47,616 nucleotides of DNA, from IMG/VR virus record IMGVR_UViG_3300036863_000051, positions 1 to 47,616 of that record, one strand, 5' to 3'. The notes below the pieces were generated by a model. That model did no database searches, was not told the DNA's origin, and worked only from the letters and a program-made list of their open reading frames with translations. A program made the translations under genes and the position numbers. Of the stretch, positions 6,827 through 16,085 are shown piece by piece; positions within the stretch are counted from its first letter, which is position 1, and each line of letters begins with the position of its first letter. The stretch comes from a virus.

Positions 6827-7233
6827 GCCAGTCCAACGGCAAGGTCACGGCCGACCAGGAGGCCGCTGTGGTCGCGCAGCCTATTGGGAAGCTCCGCCCC
6901 GATGCTGATCTGCTCACCTCGGCGGATATGCGTCGCGCCCGCAAGATGCTCAAGGAGCTCCACGGCGATGATGCGCCCGACCCGTACGATCTGGTGAGCG
7001 CATCGGAGTTCGAGGATCGGATGAGCATCATCATCTGGTGCCTGAAGTCCCGCACCGACTCCACCTACACGTGGGAGCAGGCCGAGAACATCCCCTATGG
7101 CGAGCTCGACATCTCGAGCAGGGAACCCCCTCCTCCGATCGGCCCAGGTGGCTCGCCTGGGCCCGAGCCCGCAAAGAGCGCACCGACCGGATCAAGGTCG
7201 AAGCGGCCCGCCGACACCAGCGCGCCCAGCTGA
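6823..7233 (+). CDS. Tail assembly chaperone, upstream frame (gpG-like)
   Basis: The 136-residue product starts at ATG 6823 (ATGA overlap). The first ~100 residues are a helical chaperone-like domain (SADMRRARKMLKELHG, EFEDRMSIIIWCLKSR), followed by a Pro/Gly/Ser-rich tail that looks like out-of-register reading. Position immediately before the tape measure gene is diagnostic for the tail assembly chaperone pair, in which a fraction of ribosomes shift frame to make a longer product. Confidence 0.8.
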   Translation: MSQSNGKVTADQEAAVVAQPIGKLRPDADLLTSADMRRARKMLKELHGDDAPDPYDLVSASEFEDRMSIIIWCLKSRTDSTYTWEQAENIPYGELDISSREPPPPIGPGGSPGPEPAKSAPTGSRSKRPADTSAPS

Positions 7234-7340
7234 TGGCCTTCTACGGCCTGAGCGTCGCCGAGTTCGATGAGCTGACGTTCGAAGAATTGCGCGCATATCT
7301 GTCGTGGATGGCTGGTCCGCAGCCGGCGAGTGAGGACTGA
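6823..7340 (+). CDS. Tail assembly chaperone, predicted -1 frameshift product (gpGT-like)
   Basis: A second frame, offset by -1 from the upstream chaperone frame, is open to TGA at 7338-7340. It encodes RWLAWARARKERTDRI, then LMAFYGLSVAEFDELTFEEL, a helical C-terminal domain typical of the T part of GT chaperones. It lacks its own good start, so a -1 shift is the natural way to express it. The best candidate slip region is the C-run at 7126-7131, where the zero-frame codons are CCC CCT preceded by A. This is not a canonical heptamer, so the exact site is uncertain. Confidence 0.7.
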
Positions 7341-7343
7341 TCC

Positions 7344-9797
7344 ATGGCGCAGGCCATTCGCTTCGATCTGATCGCTGGGGTCGACAAGTGGAACCGCGGG
7401 TTCCGAGATGCGGAGCGGACCTCGAGCCGGTTCGGTGCCCGGCTGCGTGTGGGTATTGCCAGCGGCGCGGCTGCCGCTGCGGCCGGCGTTGGCGCGCTCG
7501 CTGTCGGCGCTTTCAAGCTCGGCGAGTCGTTTGACTCGGCCTACGACACGATCCGGGTGACGACCGGCAAGACCGGCAAATCGCTCGCCGGGTTGAAGAA
7601 GGATTTCAAGGCGGTCGTCCAGGATGTCCCGACCGATTTCGAGTCGGCGGCCACCGCAGTGGGGAAGCTGAACCAGCGGACTGGGCAGACCGGCAAGGGC
7701 CTACAGCGGCTCGCCGAGCAGGAGCTGGAGCTTTCCCGGATCACCAAGACCGATCTGGGCGAGAACATCGCCGCGTCCACGCGGCTGTTCCGGGATTGGT
7801 CGATCCCGACGCGGAAGCAGGCCACCACCCTGGATGAGATGTTCCGCGCCGCGCAGGCGACCGGTATCGGCGTTACGGACCTGATGGAAAAGGTTGTCCA
7901 GTTCGGTTCGCCGCTGCGGCAGCTTGGTTTCAACCTCGACCAGACCACCGCGCTGTTCGGCGAATTCGAACGTGCCGGCGTGGTTACCGAGACCGTGCTG
8001 CCCGGTCTGAAGTTGGCGCTGAAGGGCTATGCGTTGGCGCACAAGGATCCGCAGAAGGCGCTCATCGAGACCATCAGGCGGATCAAGGAATCGTCGACTG
8101 CTGCTGACGCCAACTCGATTGCGTTCAAGACCTTCGGTGCCCGTGCCGGCCCGGACCTGGCCGCCGCGATCCGGGAGGGCCACTTCGACCTCGACAAGCT
8201 GATCAAGCTCATCGCGGGCGGCAAGGACACCATCCGCGGCGCGGCTGCCGACACGGCCGACTTCGCCGAGAAGTGGAAAGTGTTCTCCAACCGCATGAAG
8301 GTCCTTGCTGAGCCGGCCGTCTCGGCACTGTTCACCGCGATCAGCACGCTCGCCACCCCGGCGTTGAAGGGCCTCTCCGACTTCATGACGAACACGGTCA
8401 TCCCAGGGCTGAAGACGCTCAAGAAATGGTGGGATGACAACAAGACATCGGTTGGCGAACTCGCCTCAATCCTTGGCGACACATTCACCACCTCGGCGAG
8501 CGATGCCGACATCAGCATCGGTGGGCTTTCCAAGAAGCTGGGTGGCTTGGCCGGCATCCTCGACCGGATCATGTGGGCGAGCCTGCTCACCACCAAGGAT
8601 TTCATTCAACTGGCCCGTTTTGTCGGCAACCTGGAACTGCGCATCCTCGACTTGGTCGTGGCCGCCGGCACGGCGCTGAAAACGATCGGGTTTTTCGACC
8701 CCAACACCCGCAAGGCCGGTCAGGCGATGGTCGACTGGGCTCGCGACATGAAAGACAAGACCCGCGTGCAGCTTGGCCACCTTGCGGAGGATTCCCGTCG
8801 CACCCAGCGCCAGATCGACAAGATGCATGACAAGACCATCAACATCAAGGGACGGGACCTGGTCGGCCCGGTCGCCCGGCGGATCCGCCGGGAGCTGGCA
8901 GATCTGACCGGGGTGCTGCCCGGCCAGGTGCTCCGCTCGACCCTGCGTGGTGGTGTGCGCCGCGAGGCCAAGGGCGACATCGTGCGCGGTCCGACAATGG
9001 CGATGGTCGGTGAGGGGCGGGCGCCGGAGACGATCATCCCGTGGGATCCGGCCTACCGAAGGCGCGCGTTGGATCTGTGGGCGACCACCGGCCGCCAGCT
9101 TGGTATCCCGGGGTTTGCCGTTGGCGGGTTCGCTAGCCGCCTAACCGATGAGGTGAGCGCATTGCCGGCCCTGCGGACCCGCATGCTTGCGCTTGGCCGC
9201 CAGTTCGGCGCCGTCGCCGGGTTCGGTGGTGGCGCCGAATCTGGGAACGTGATCCGGCTGGCGTTGGCGCAGGCCAAGCGGATGGCTGCCAGCTTCAAAG
9301 TCGCCCTCGCGCTCATCGAGGCGGGGATTGTCGAGTCGGGTTTGCGGAACCTGCCGTACGGTGACCGCGACTCGCTCGGGTTCCTCCAGCAGCGTCCCTC
9401 GCAGGGTTGGGCGCATCCGATGAACATCTCGTACGCGTCGTGGGATTTCCTGCGCCGCGCGATCCCGATCCAGGGCCGCTACGGCACTGCCGGTGCCCTG
9501 GCGCAGGCGGTGCAGCGTAGCGCGTTCCCCGGCCGCTACAACCAGGTGCAGGCCCGCGCGCTTGGCATCCTCCACGCCTACAACTACGACCGTGGTGGGG
9601 TGCTGCTTCCCGGCCAGATTGCGCTGAACGCTACCAGCCGGCCGGAAGCGCTCGGGTTCGACTACGACAAGATGGCCGCGGCGCTGGTGAAGGCGCTGCA
9701 TGCCGCCCCACCCCGGGTGGCGGTGGACGATATCCACACAGGGCTTGTGCGGAAGAAGAACGGCCGGATGGGTGGCATGAGCCTGGGGCTGTCCTGA
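7344..9797 (+). CDS. Tape measure protein with C-terminal lytic transglycosylase-like domain
   Basis: The 817-residue protein is the longest in the window and directly follows the chaperones. Residues about 30-60 are Ala/Gly-rich and hydrophobic. Residues about 60-330 resemble the TP901-type tape measure core (LGENIAASTRLFRDW, FGEFERAGVVTETVLPGLKLAL), and several further hydrophobic helices lie between 330 and 460. Residues about 630-760 look like a soluble lytic transglycosylase domain: ALIEAGIVESGLRN with E664 as the likely catalytic Glu, then GDRDSLGFLQQRPSQGW. It sets tail length, and the muralytic domain probably helps DNA pass the cell wall. It is short for a tape measure, implying a short tail. 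Confidence 0.92.
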   Translation: MAQAIRFDLIAGVDKWNRGFRDAERTSSRFGARLRVGIASGAAAAAAGVGALAVGAFKLGESFDSAYDTIRVTTGKTGKSLAGLKKDFKAVVQDVPTDFESAATAVGKLNQRTGQTGKGLQRLAEQELELSRITKTDLGENIAASTRLFRDWSIPTRKQATTLDEMFRAAQATGIGVTDLMEKVVQFGSPLRQLGFNLDQTTALFGEFERAGVVTETVLPGLKLALKGYALAHKDPQKALIETIRRIKESSTAADANSIAFKTFGARAGPDLAAAIREGHFDLDKLIKLIAGGKDTIRGAAADTADFAEKWKVFSNRMKVLAEPAVSALFTAISTLATPALKGLSDFMTNTVIPGLKTLKKWWDDNKTSVGELASILGDTFTTSASDADISIGGLSKKLGGLAGILDRIMWASLLTTKDFIQLARFVGNLELRILDLVVAAGTALKTIGFFDPNTRKAGQAMVDWARDMKDKTRVQLGHLAEDSRRTQRQIDKMHDKTINIKGRDLVGPVARRIRRELADLTGVLPGQVLRSTLRGGVRREAKGDIVRGPTMAMVGEGRAPETIIPWDPAYRRRALDLWATTGRQLGIPGFAVGGFASRLTDEVSALPALRTRMLALGRQFGAVAGFGGGAESGNVIRLALAQAKRMAASFKVALALIEAGIVESGLRNLPYGDRDSLGFLQQRPSQGWAHPMNISYASWDFLRRAIPIQGRYGTAGALAQAVQRSAFPGRYNQVQARALGILHAYNYDRGGVLLPGQIALNATSRPEALGFDYDKMAAALVKALHAAPPRVAVDDIHTGLVRKKNGRMGGMSLGLS

Positions 9798-9798
9798 C

Positions 9799-11781
9799 GT
9801 GGCCGATTTTCCATGGCAGGTCAAGATCGAGGTCGCCTTCGCCACGCAGCCGATGGCCACGTCGCCAACGTGGACGGACATCTCGGCGTATGGGTCGGCG
9901 ATCAACCCGCTCGGCATCCAGCGTGGCCGTCCGGATGAGTTCTCGGATGTGCAGCCCGGCACGCTAGGCCTGCTGCTGAACAACGCTGATGGCCGGTTCA
10001 CCCGCGATCGTCCCTCGAGCCCGTATTATCCGAACGTGCGGAATGGTCGGCGGATCCGCATCTCGATCATCTATTCGTCCACCACGTATGTCCGGTTTGA
10101 TGGGCATGTGAACGAGTGGCCGACCACGTGGGAGGAGGGCACTGGCGGGGTGCAGTCGTGGGTGCAGGTCACCGCGACCGACCGGTCCAAACGGCTCGGA
10201 CAGACCGGCGAACTTCGCTCCATGGTCGAGGAGGAGATCCTCCGCGACGCGGTCGCTGCCGACTCGACGCACGGGTCCGCGTATTATCCGCTGAGTGAGC
10301 AGGCGGAGGCGACGTCGGCGGGCAACATCACCAAGCAGCCGCAGGACCCGGCCGTGATCCGTCAGGTCGGCAGCGGGGGGACGCTCGAGTTCGGCAGCGG
10401 CACCGGGCCGGGCACCGATCAGCTGTCGGCGCCGCTGTTCACCCCCGCCTCGTCGACCGCAGGGAAGCTGCTGGATGCGACCCTGCGGACCGGGATCGGC
10501 TCGGCCGGGGTCACGTTGGAGGGGTTCTTCCGCGCGGAGGGGACGGTCAGCACGATCGCGATCGTGGGGATGCTGTCCACCCCCGCCGGCGCGACCGCGG
10601 AGCTGCGGATCTCTGCGGGGGGGAAGCTGTCTGCGGCCGCGTGGACCGCGGTGGACGGGGGCTACTACTTCAACCTCGAGTCCTCGAGCCGGGTCGATGA
10701 CGGGCGGACGCATCATGGCGCGTTGACCATGTCGATCTCCGGATCGACGGTGACCGCCCTGCTGTACCTGGATGGCGCACAGGTCGATTCGATCACGTTC
10801 ACCACGACTGCGCTCAGCACCTACTTGCGGCTGTGCATCGGTGGGGATCCGAAGGCGGGTCGGCTGTTCAATGGCACCCTGTCGCATGTGGCCGCCCACT
10901 CCGCCGCGCTCAGCGCCGCCCGGGTTGCCGCGCACGCGCAGGCCGGCCTGACGGGGCTTGCGGGGGAGCGGACCGACCAGCGGATCGGCCGGATCGCCGA
11001 TTGGATCAGCCTCCCCGCCGCGGACCGGTCGTTCGACGCCGGGAACGGGACGATGGGTGCCCAGTCGACCAGCGGGCAGCAGCCGATCGAGGTGCTCCGC
11101 CAGGCCGCGTCGGTCGAGTCGGGGGTGCTGTTCTTCTCCCGCTCGGGGATGCTGACGTTTCACAATCGCAGCCGCCGCTACAATCTCGCCCCCACGATCA
11201 CCCTCGACGTTGCGCAGGGCCACATCGCCCCCGACCTTGCCTTCCCCGGCGATGACTTCGGCGTGGTCAACGACATGACCGTCTCCCGCCCTGACGGGGG
11301 CAGCACCCGGTTCACCGACCAGGCAAGCATCGACGAGTACGGGCTGTACCGGGAGTCGCAGGACATTCCCGCCGGCTCGGCGGATGAACTGTCCAGCGCC
11401 GCCTCCTGGCGAGTCAACACCTACGGGCAGCCCCACATCCGGGTGCCGACCGTAACCGTGAATCTCCACGACCCCCGGGTCGCGTCGCTGATCCCGAGCC
11501 TGCTCGGGGCGGACATCTCCACCAAGGTCCGGTTGGCGAACCTTCCCAGCCAGGCGCCCTCCTCGACGGTGGATGTGTTCGTGGAGGGCTACGGCGAGCA
11601 GTTCACCGGGGACACGTGGACGCTCAGCTTCAACTGCTCCCCCGGCGACGTCTACGACGTGTGGGCGCTTGGCACCGTTGGGCGCAGCGAGCTCGGGACG
11701 ACGACTCGGCTTGCGCAGGCCGGCGCGATCGCCAATACCGAAGGGACCTGGGTGGATACATGGAGCGATACGTGGTCATAG
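9799..11781 (+). CDS. Minor tail protein with central LamG/ConA-like domain
   Basis: The 660-residue protein starts at GTG 9799. The N-terminal ~160 residues resemble distal tail/baseplate hub proteins (WTDISAYGSAINPLGIQRG, then LLLNNADGRFTRD). Residues about 165-370 form a jelly-roll lectin-like insertion (GVTLEGFFRAEG, SSRVDDGRTHHGAL, GTLSHVAAHSAALSAARV). The C-terminal 270 residues are beta-rich and end in TWVDTWSDTWS. It sits where the distal tail and hub genes lie, so a baseplate protein that also binds surface glycans is likely. The DTW repeat at its end also opens the lysin at 17032. Confidence 0.8.
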   Translation: MADFPWQVKIEVAFATQPMATSPTWTDISAYGSAINPLGIQRGRPDEFSDVQPGTLGLLLNNADGRFTRDRPSSPYYPNVRNGRRIRISIIYSSTTYVRFDGHVNEWPTTWEEGTGGVQSWVQVTATDRSKRLGQTGELRSMVEEEILRDAVAADSTHGSAYYPLSEQAEATSAGNITKQPQDPAVIRQVGSGGTLEFGSGTGPGTDQLSAPLFTPASSTAGKLLDATLRTGIGSAGVTLEGFFRAEGTVSTIAIVGMLSTPAGATAELRISAGGKLSAAAWTAVDGGYYFNLESSSRVDDGRTHHGALTMSISGSTVTALLYLDGAQVDSITFTTTALSTYLRLCIGGDPKAGRLFNGTLSHVAAHSAALSAARVAAHAQAGLTGLAGERTDQRIGRIADWISLPAADRSFDAGNGTMGAQSTSGQQPIEVLRQAASVESGVLFFSRSGMLTFHNRSRRYNLAPTITLDVAQGHIAPDLAFPGDDFGVVNDMTVSRPDGGSTRFTDQASIDEYGLYRESQDIPAGSADELSSAASWRVNTYGQPHIRVPTVTVNLHDPRVASLIPSLLGADISTKVRLANLPSQAPSSTVDVFVEGYGEQFTGDTWTLSFNCSPGDVYDVWALGTVGRSELGTTTRLAQAGAIANTEGTWVDTWSDTWS

Positions 11782-11790
11782 GGATGGCGC

Positions 11791-12366
11791 ATGGCTGACT
11801 CCAAATACCTCAATCGGGTCGCTCTGGATGATGATACAACGATTGCCAACGACCCAATCACCGCCGGCACCGCCGGGCTGCTCACCTTTGGGAAGAACGT
11901 CGGCCAGGTATGCCGGGTCGTTGAGACGATGCTGGGGACCGGGTCGACGCTGGCGCCGGCGGCGAGCACCTATCTTGCCGGGACTGGGGCGGGGACGTCG
12001 GAGTGGACCAACGTCTCAGTGTTCCCCCAGCAGCATGATGTGGTGTGGCAGTTTCTCGGGACGGTCACCTCGCCGGTTACCCACGGCACACCATGGCGGG
12101 TCGAGCAGGCCGGGACGCTGCTGTCGATCCGGCTGGTGCTCGGCACCATCGCCGCCACCGGCGCCGCGCTGACCGTGGATCTACTCAAAAACGGCGTGTC
12201 GGTGCTGTCCACCACACCATCGATTACGGTCGGCCAGCAGATCAACACGAACGCGCCGGTGTTCTCCAGCACAGCCTTGTCGGCCGACAACCTGCTGGTC
12301 CCCAAGATCCTGACAGGCGCTGATGGGGTGAACTTGCAGGTGACCCTGAAGTACCGGGACAACTGA
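11791..12366 (+). CDS. Minor tail protein, 191 aa
   Basis: Starts at ATG 11791, ten bases after the previous stop, and overlaps the next gene by one base (TGATG). The protein is Thr/Ala-rich and beta-predicted, with a C-terminal half (TVDLLKNGVSVLSTTPSITV, then LKYRDN) typical of carbohydrate-binding or structural tail proteins. No catalytic motif is visible. It is probably a baseplate-associated component acting with the large tail proteins on either side. Confidence 0.65.
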   Translation: MADSKYLNRVALDDDTTIANDPITAGTAGLLTFGKNVGQVCRVVETMLGTGSTLAPAASTYLAGTGAGTSEWTNVSVFPQQHDVVWQFLGTVTSPVTHGTPWRVEQAGTLLSIRLVLGTIAATGAALTVDLLKNGVSVLSTTPSITVGQQINTNAPVFSSTALSADNLLVPKILTGADGVNLQVTLKYRDN

Positions 12367-14693
12367 TGACGCTATCGCCTCTGCTGGTCCCATCCTCCGG
12401 GGTGCTCTTCGGCAACTATCCCGGCAGTGGCGGTGCCGGATCGTGCGACTCGTCCTCGACCAATGGTGCGGTCCTGTTCCGGAATTTCGAAACGCTGGTG
12501 GAGCGCACCCCGACCACCAACGGGATACTGGACGTTGCCCACTTTTACCACGACTGGAACGACTTTGTAACGACGTTCCCGACCACCAATGAGGATGCGC
12601 TGGTGGCCGAGGGACGCCTGCTGTTCGTGAACTGGACACCGCGGATCTACGGCACCTCCACAATCTTCCAGTGGGCGGACATCGCTGCGGGAATCTACGA
12701 CGCGACCTATGTTGACCCGACCGCACGGAAGATGCGTGACTGGGGCCAGAAGTTCTTCATCGGCTTCCACTCCGAATGCAACAGCGGCTCATCGGCGCAG
12801 GGAGGCGCCTACGGCACTGACGCCGAATATGCCTCCGCCGCGCAGCACGTCCACGACCGGTTCATCGCGCAGGGCTGCACCAACGCGGTCTGGGTGTTCA
12901 ACCCCTCGGGGCACATGGACATGATCAGCCGCATGAGCACCCTCTATCCGGGCGATGCCTATGTGGACTGGATCGGCTACGACCCCTACGGCAACTCCGG
13001 GCAAGACCTCACCTACGTGATGGACACCAAATATCCGGTATACAACTGGGCCACCGTCACCAAGAGCGGATCGCACACCAAACCGTTGATGTGGATCGAA
13101 TGGGGCGACACCGAATCGGCCACCGGCACCTCGAAGGCAACCTACTTCGGGCAGGTCCAATCACAGCTGACCGTCAGCTATCCGCTGGTCAAGGCGATCG
13201 TCTACTTCAACTCACCCACCAGCACCGGCGACTGCGTCAACACCAGCACCGCGGCGGTGAACGCATTCAGGCTGCTGGCGGCCGACCCGAGTTTCAACAC
13301 GGACGTGTCCCCGCAGCCACCACCACCACCGGGAACGATCGCGTTGCGGGGCACGGCGAGCGCAGCGATCAACAAGGCCAAGACGGTCGGGGTGCCGGTC
13401 CCGGCGACCGCGCAGGCCGGTGATGGGTTGGCCGTTTTCCTGGGGGTGACCCGATCGGCGTTGCGGAATTCCTGTGAGGGCACCAACGCGACCAACATGA
13501 CGGTCGCCAACTCCAACTCGAATGGGTCGAACCCGGTCCAGGTTGTCACCGCCACCGCCCCGGTCTATGACACCAGCCAAAAACACAGCGGCTCCTCATC
13601 GTGGCATTGCAGCCTCACCGCTGGGACCGACTGTCATGGCGACATCACCACGAACTTCGGGAGCCCATCCACCTATTACGGGCGGATCTACTTCCGCAAA
13701 AGCGCCTCCCCAGCAGCGATCTGCCGGATGTTCCACCAGAACTCCGCAGCCAACGCGGTCCAGTGGGGTATCGGCCTGGACACCAGCGGGAACCTGATCG
13801 TCCGTGACAACGCCGCCGCGGTGACCCGGCTCACCATGTCCACGACGATCACCACCAACACCTGGCACCGCGTCGAATGGAAGGCGGTGTGGACCGGGGC
13901 GCAGACGACCGTGACGGTGCGGCTGTACCTGGACGCGCTGGCATCGGAGACGACCCTGGACGAGGAGAAGACCTCGACCACGTTCGCGCAGGCCGCCGCG
14001 CCGGGGAACTACAAGTTCGGGCTGATCTTCAGCGCCGCCAACACCTACGACCTGTATGTAGACGACTTCGGTCTGGACACGACCGACTGGCTCGGCCCCG
14101 CCGGCACCGCCGCGGCGATCACCGCGCCAGGCTCTCTTGTGCAGCTTGGCACCGACACCAATGTGGCGGGCTCGATTGAGCTGCTCACCCAGGTATACCG
14201 GAAGACCGTCGCCAGCGGCGATCCCGGCTCGACCCTGACGTTCACCACCGATGTGGAGGTGCACGGGTCGGTGGTGCTGGTCTGCTGGTCCGGGACCGAC
14301 CAGTCCGCGCTCGAGGACGTGATCGCCACTCCCGCGCAACGCCAATCCAGCGCGACCACCATCACCACCCCGACCACCCCGACCACCACCGTGGCTGGTG
14401 ACTGGATCATCAGCGTCGCCTTCGACCGGGCGCAGGCAGGGTCGGCGGCCAACACCTCCTGGACGGTCGCCAGCGAAACGGTTCGCGCATCCGCGTTCGG
14501 GACGGGTACTGACGGGCGGGTGTCCGGCGCGGTCTCCGATGACGGCATTGGCCATTCCATCGCCACCTATGGTGGCAGGGTCGCCACCGCAGTGGCAACC
14601 AGCTTCCTCGCCTCCGCGTGGACGTTGGCGATCCGGCCAACTGCTGCGGGGACCGCGACACAATACGTCGGCGTGCTCGTTCACCAACTCTGA
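12366..14693 (+). CDS. Tail fibre/tailspike with GH26-like glycosidase and nested LamG domain
   Basis: The 775-residue protein has four parts. Residues about 1-310 look like a GH26-type TIM barrel: FHSECNSG with E137 as likely acid/base, YVDWIGYDPYGN, and PLMWIEWGD with E245 as likely nucleophile. A QPPPPPG linker follows. Residues about 325-363 (VGVPVPATAQAGDGLAVFLG) begin a phage tail beta domain that is interrupted by a LamG/ConA-like domain at about 364-584, then resumes (ELLTQVYRKTVASGDPGSTL). It probably cleaves a host surface polysaccharide, acting as a depolymerase on the tail tip. Catalytic assignment is from motif reading only. Confidence 0.75.
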   Translation: MTLSPLLVPSSGVLFGNYPGSGGAGSCDSSSTNGAVLFRNFETLVERTPTTNGILDVAHFYHDWNDFVTTFPTTNEDALVAEGRLLFVNWTPRIYGTSTIFQWADIAAGIYDATYVDPTARKMRDWGQKFFIGFHSECNSGSSAQGGAYGTDAEYASAAQHVHDRFIAQGCTNAVWVFNPSGHMDMISRMSTLYPGDAYVDWIGYDPYGNSGQDLTYVMDTKYPVYNWATVTKSGSHTKPLMWIEWGDTESATGTSKATYFGQVQSQLTVSYPLVKAIVYFNSPTSTGDCVNTSTAAVNAFRLLAADPSFNTDVSPQPPPPPGTIALRGTASAAINKAKTVGVPVPATAQAGDGLAVFLGVTRSALRNSCEGTNATNMTVANSNSNGSNPVQVVTATAPVYDTSQKHSGSSSWHCSLTAGTDCHGDITTNFGSPSTYYGRIYFRKSASPAAICRMFHQNSAANAVQWGIGLDTSGNLIVRDNAAAVTRLTMSTTITTNTWHRVEWKAVWTGAQTTVTVRLYLDALASETTLDEEKTSTTFAQAAAPGNYKFGLIFSAANTYDLYVDDFGLDTTDWLGPAGTAAAITAPGSLVQLGTDTNVAGSIELLTQVYRKTVASGDPGSTLTFTTDVEVHGSVVLVCWSGTDQSALEDVIATPAQRQSSATTITTPTTPTTTVAGDWIISVAFDRAQAGSAANTSWTVASETVRASAFGTGTDGRVSGAVSDDGIGHSIATYGGRVATAVATSFLASAWTLAIRPTAAGTATQYVGVLVHQL

Positions 14694-14703
14694 CGGGAGA
14701 CCG

Positions 14704-15258
14704 ATGGCTGTCCCATCACCGCAAACCTGGACGGCCGCAAGCCTCGTCGCCGACTCCGACCTGAACCGGGAGATCCGCGATCTGGGGAACTTCCTGCTTG
14801 CCCCCCCGCGGGTGTACGCCTACCACACCGCCGGCACCACGTTGACCAACGGGGTGTGGACGCTGGTCTCACTGGGTGGGGAGCTCTACGACCCGTACTC
14901 GGTGACTGGCCACGACAACGTCACCAACAACAGCCGGGTGTTCGCTAGGGAGACCGGCATCTATACGGTCCACTGCCAGATTTCCACCTCGAACACGCTC
15001 GGCGCCACGATCTTCCAGATGCAGGTTCGCCAGAACGCCGCCGGGAATGTCGCCTCGGGCACCAGGGTGTTGCTACAGGCCCAGAACGCCGCTGGGGGGG
15101 GAGTGATCACCTCGATCGGCCGGAGCACTGACTTCCCGCTGACGGCCGGTGACTATGTGGAGCTGTTCGGCTACTTCGACACCGGTGGGACCGCGGGGAC
15201 GTTGGCGACCGGCGCCGACCGGACCTACCTGTCCATCCGCTGGTCGAGCAAGCAGTAG
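14704..15258 (+). CDS. C1q/TNF-like tail tip protein, 184 aa
   Basis: ATG 14704 follows CGGGAGA; an upstream in-frame ATG inside the previous gene is not used. After an N-terminal helix (SLVADSDLNREIRDLGNFLL), the rest is a beta jelly-roll with the pattern of C1q-like phage proteins (ETGIYTVHCQIS, MQVRQNAAGN, LTAGDYVELFGYFD, TYLSIRW). Such domains trimerise at tail tips or fibres and bind receptors. A run of eight G residues near 15094-15101 lies inside the gene and could be slippage-prone. Confidence 0.75.
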   Translation: MAVPSPQTWTAASLVADSDLNREIRDLGNFLLAPPRVYAYHTAGTTLTNGVWTLVSLGGELYDPYSVTGHDNVTNNSRVFARETGIYTVHCQISTSNTLGATIFQMQVRQNAAGNVASGTRVLLQAQNAAGGGVITSIGRSTDFPLTAGDYVELFGYFDTGGTAGTLATGADRTYLSIRWSSKQ

Positions 15259-15262
15259 AGCG

Positions 15263-15727
15263 ATGATCCGCGAGCGGTTCCTCGACCTCGACCACCGGGC
15301 CGCCATGGTGGCGCACCGGGCGGCCCGCAGGGTCGGCTACCGCGGCCTGTTCCTCTCCGGCCTCGCCACGCTGGACCTCTTCTGGGCATGGGGGCTGTGG
15401 GACCGTCGGGCCGCGGAGATACTGGCGACCGCGCCAGCGTTCAGCGGGGTCGTCGGGTTCGGCGCCCGCTTCAGCGCGACCCATCCGCTGCTGGTGTGGG
15501 CGATCCTGTTCGCCCTGGTTGGAGCATTGTGCGGCTGGCAAGTGTGGGTGGATGACGACCGTGCGGCGTTCACCGCCGCGTGGCTCCTCAAGATCCTCTT
15601 GGCGATCCTGACGTTGGCGGCCTGGCCGGATGCGCATGTGCTGATCGTCCGTGCTGCGGGCCAGTGGATCTGTCTGTGTATTCTCGTGGTGGCCGCGCAA
15701 CGCGGCATCCCCTACCGGCAGGATTAG
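15263..15727 (+). CDS. Four-span membrane protein, holin candidate
   Basis: ATG 15263 starts five bases after the previous stop; 154 residues. Four hydrophobic segments are visible at about 28-46, 72-92, 104-120 and 126-145 (for example LLVWAILFALVGALCGWQVW and LLKILLAILTLAAW). The N-terminus is charged. It opens the lysis region, so a holin or host-membrane role is plausible, though it is longer than most phage holins. Confidence 0.6.
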   Translation: MIRERFLDLDHRAAMVAHRAARRVGYRGLFLSGLATLDLFWAWGLWDRRAAEILATAPAFSGVVGFGARFSATHPLLVWAILFALVGALCGWQVWVDDDRAAFTAAWLLKILLAILTLAAWPDAHVLIVRAAGQWICLCILVVAAQRGIPYRQD

Positions 15728-15728
15728 C

Positions 15729-16085
15729 ATGCTCGGCCTCCTCGGGATCCTCCTGCCGACCCTGGCAGCGGCGCTCAGCTCGGTCCTGGTGTGGCAGCTT
15801 GGCACCGCCAACCGCAAGCAGGCCGAGCAGCTCCGCAAGGATGCTGCCAAGAAGGCCAGCAAAGATGAGGTCCGTGAGGCGTTCGACCAGGCGAAGGGGC
15901 TCTACCAGGCTGGCATCGATGAGGCGCAGAGGCGGATCGAGAATTGCAACCGGCGGGTCGCCGCCCTTGAGGCTGACGTGGAGGCCGCACGGGTCCGGGA
16001 GCAGGCGCTGCGCCGATGGATCCGCCAGCTCGAGGATGCGTTGCACCGCGAGGGCATTGCGACTCCTAATGGGGAGCCCCCATGA
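15729..16085 (+). CDS. Membrane-anchored coiled-coil protein, lysis accessory candidate
   Basis: The 118-residue product starts at ATG 15729. Residues 1-22 form a membrane anchor (LGLLGILLPTLAAALSSVLVW), followed by a long charged helix from about 25 to 108 with heptad spacing (QAEQLRKDAAKKASKDEV, RRVAALEADVEAARVREQALRRW). One N-terminal span plus a coiled coil is typical of spanin-like or holin-partner proteins. An actinobacterial host would lack an outer membrane, so spanin function is not assumed. It overlaps the next gene by four bases. Confidence 0.6.
   Translation: MLGLLGILLPTLAAALSSVLVWQLGTANRKQAEQLRKDAAKKASKDEVREAFDQAKGLYQAGIDEAQRRIENCNRRVAALEADVEAARVREQALRRWIRQLEDALHREGIATPNGEPP

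Noticed and set aside
9964-11469. A 501-codon leftward open frame antisense to the minor tail gene
   Set aside because: Antisense frames stay open in high-GC coding DNA. The plus-strand frame has recognisable domains and regular spacing to its neighbours.
13596-14687. A 363-codon leftward open frame opposite the tail fibre gene
   Set aside because: Gly/Arg/Val-rich shadow composition, no ribosome-binding site, inside a convincing plus-strand gene.
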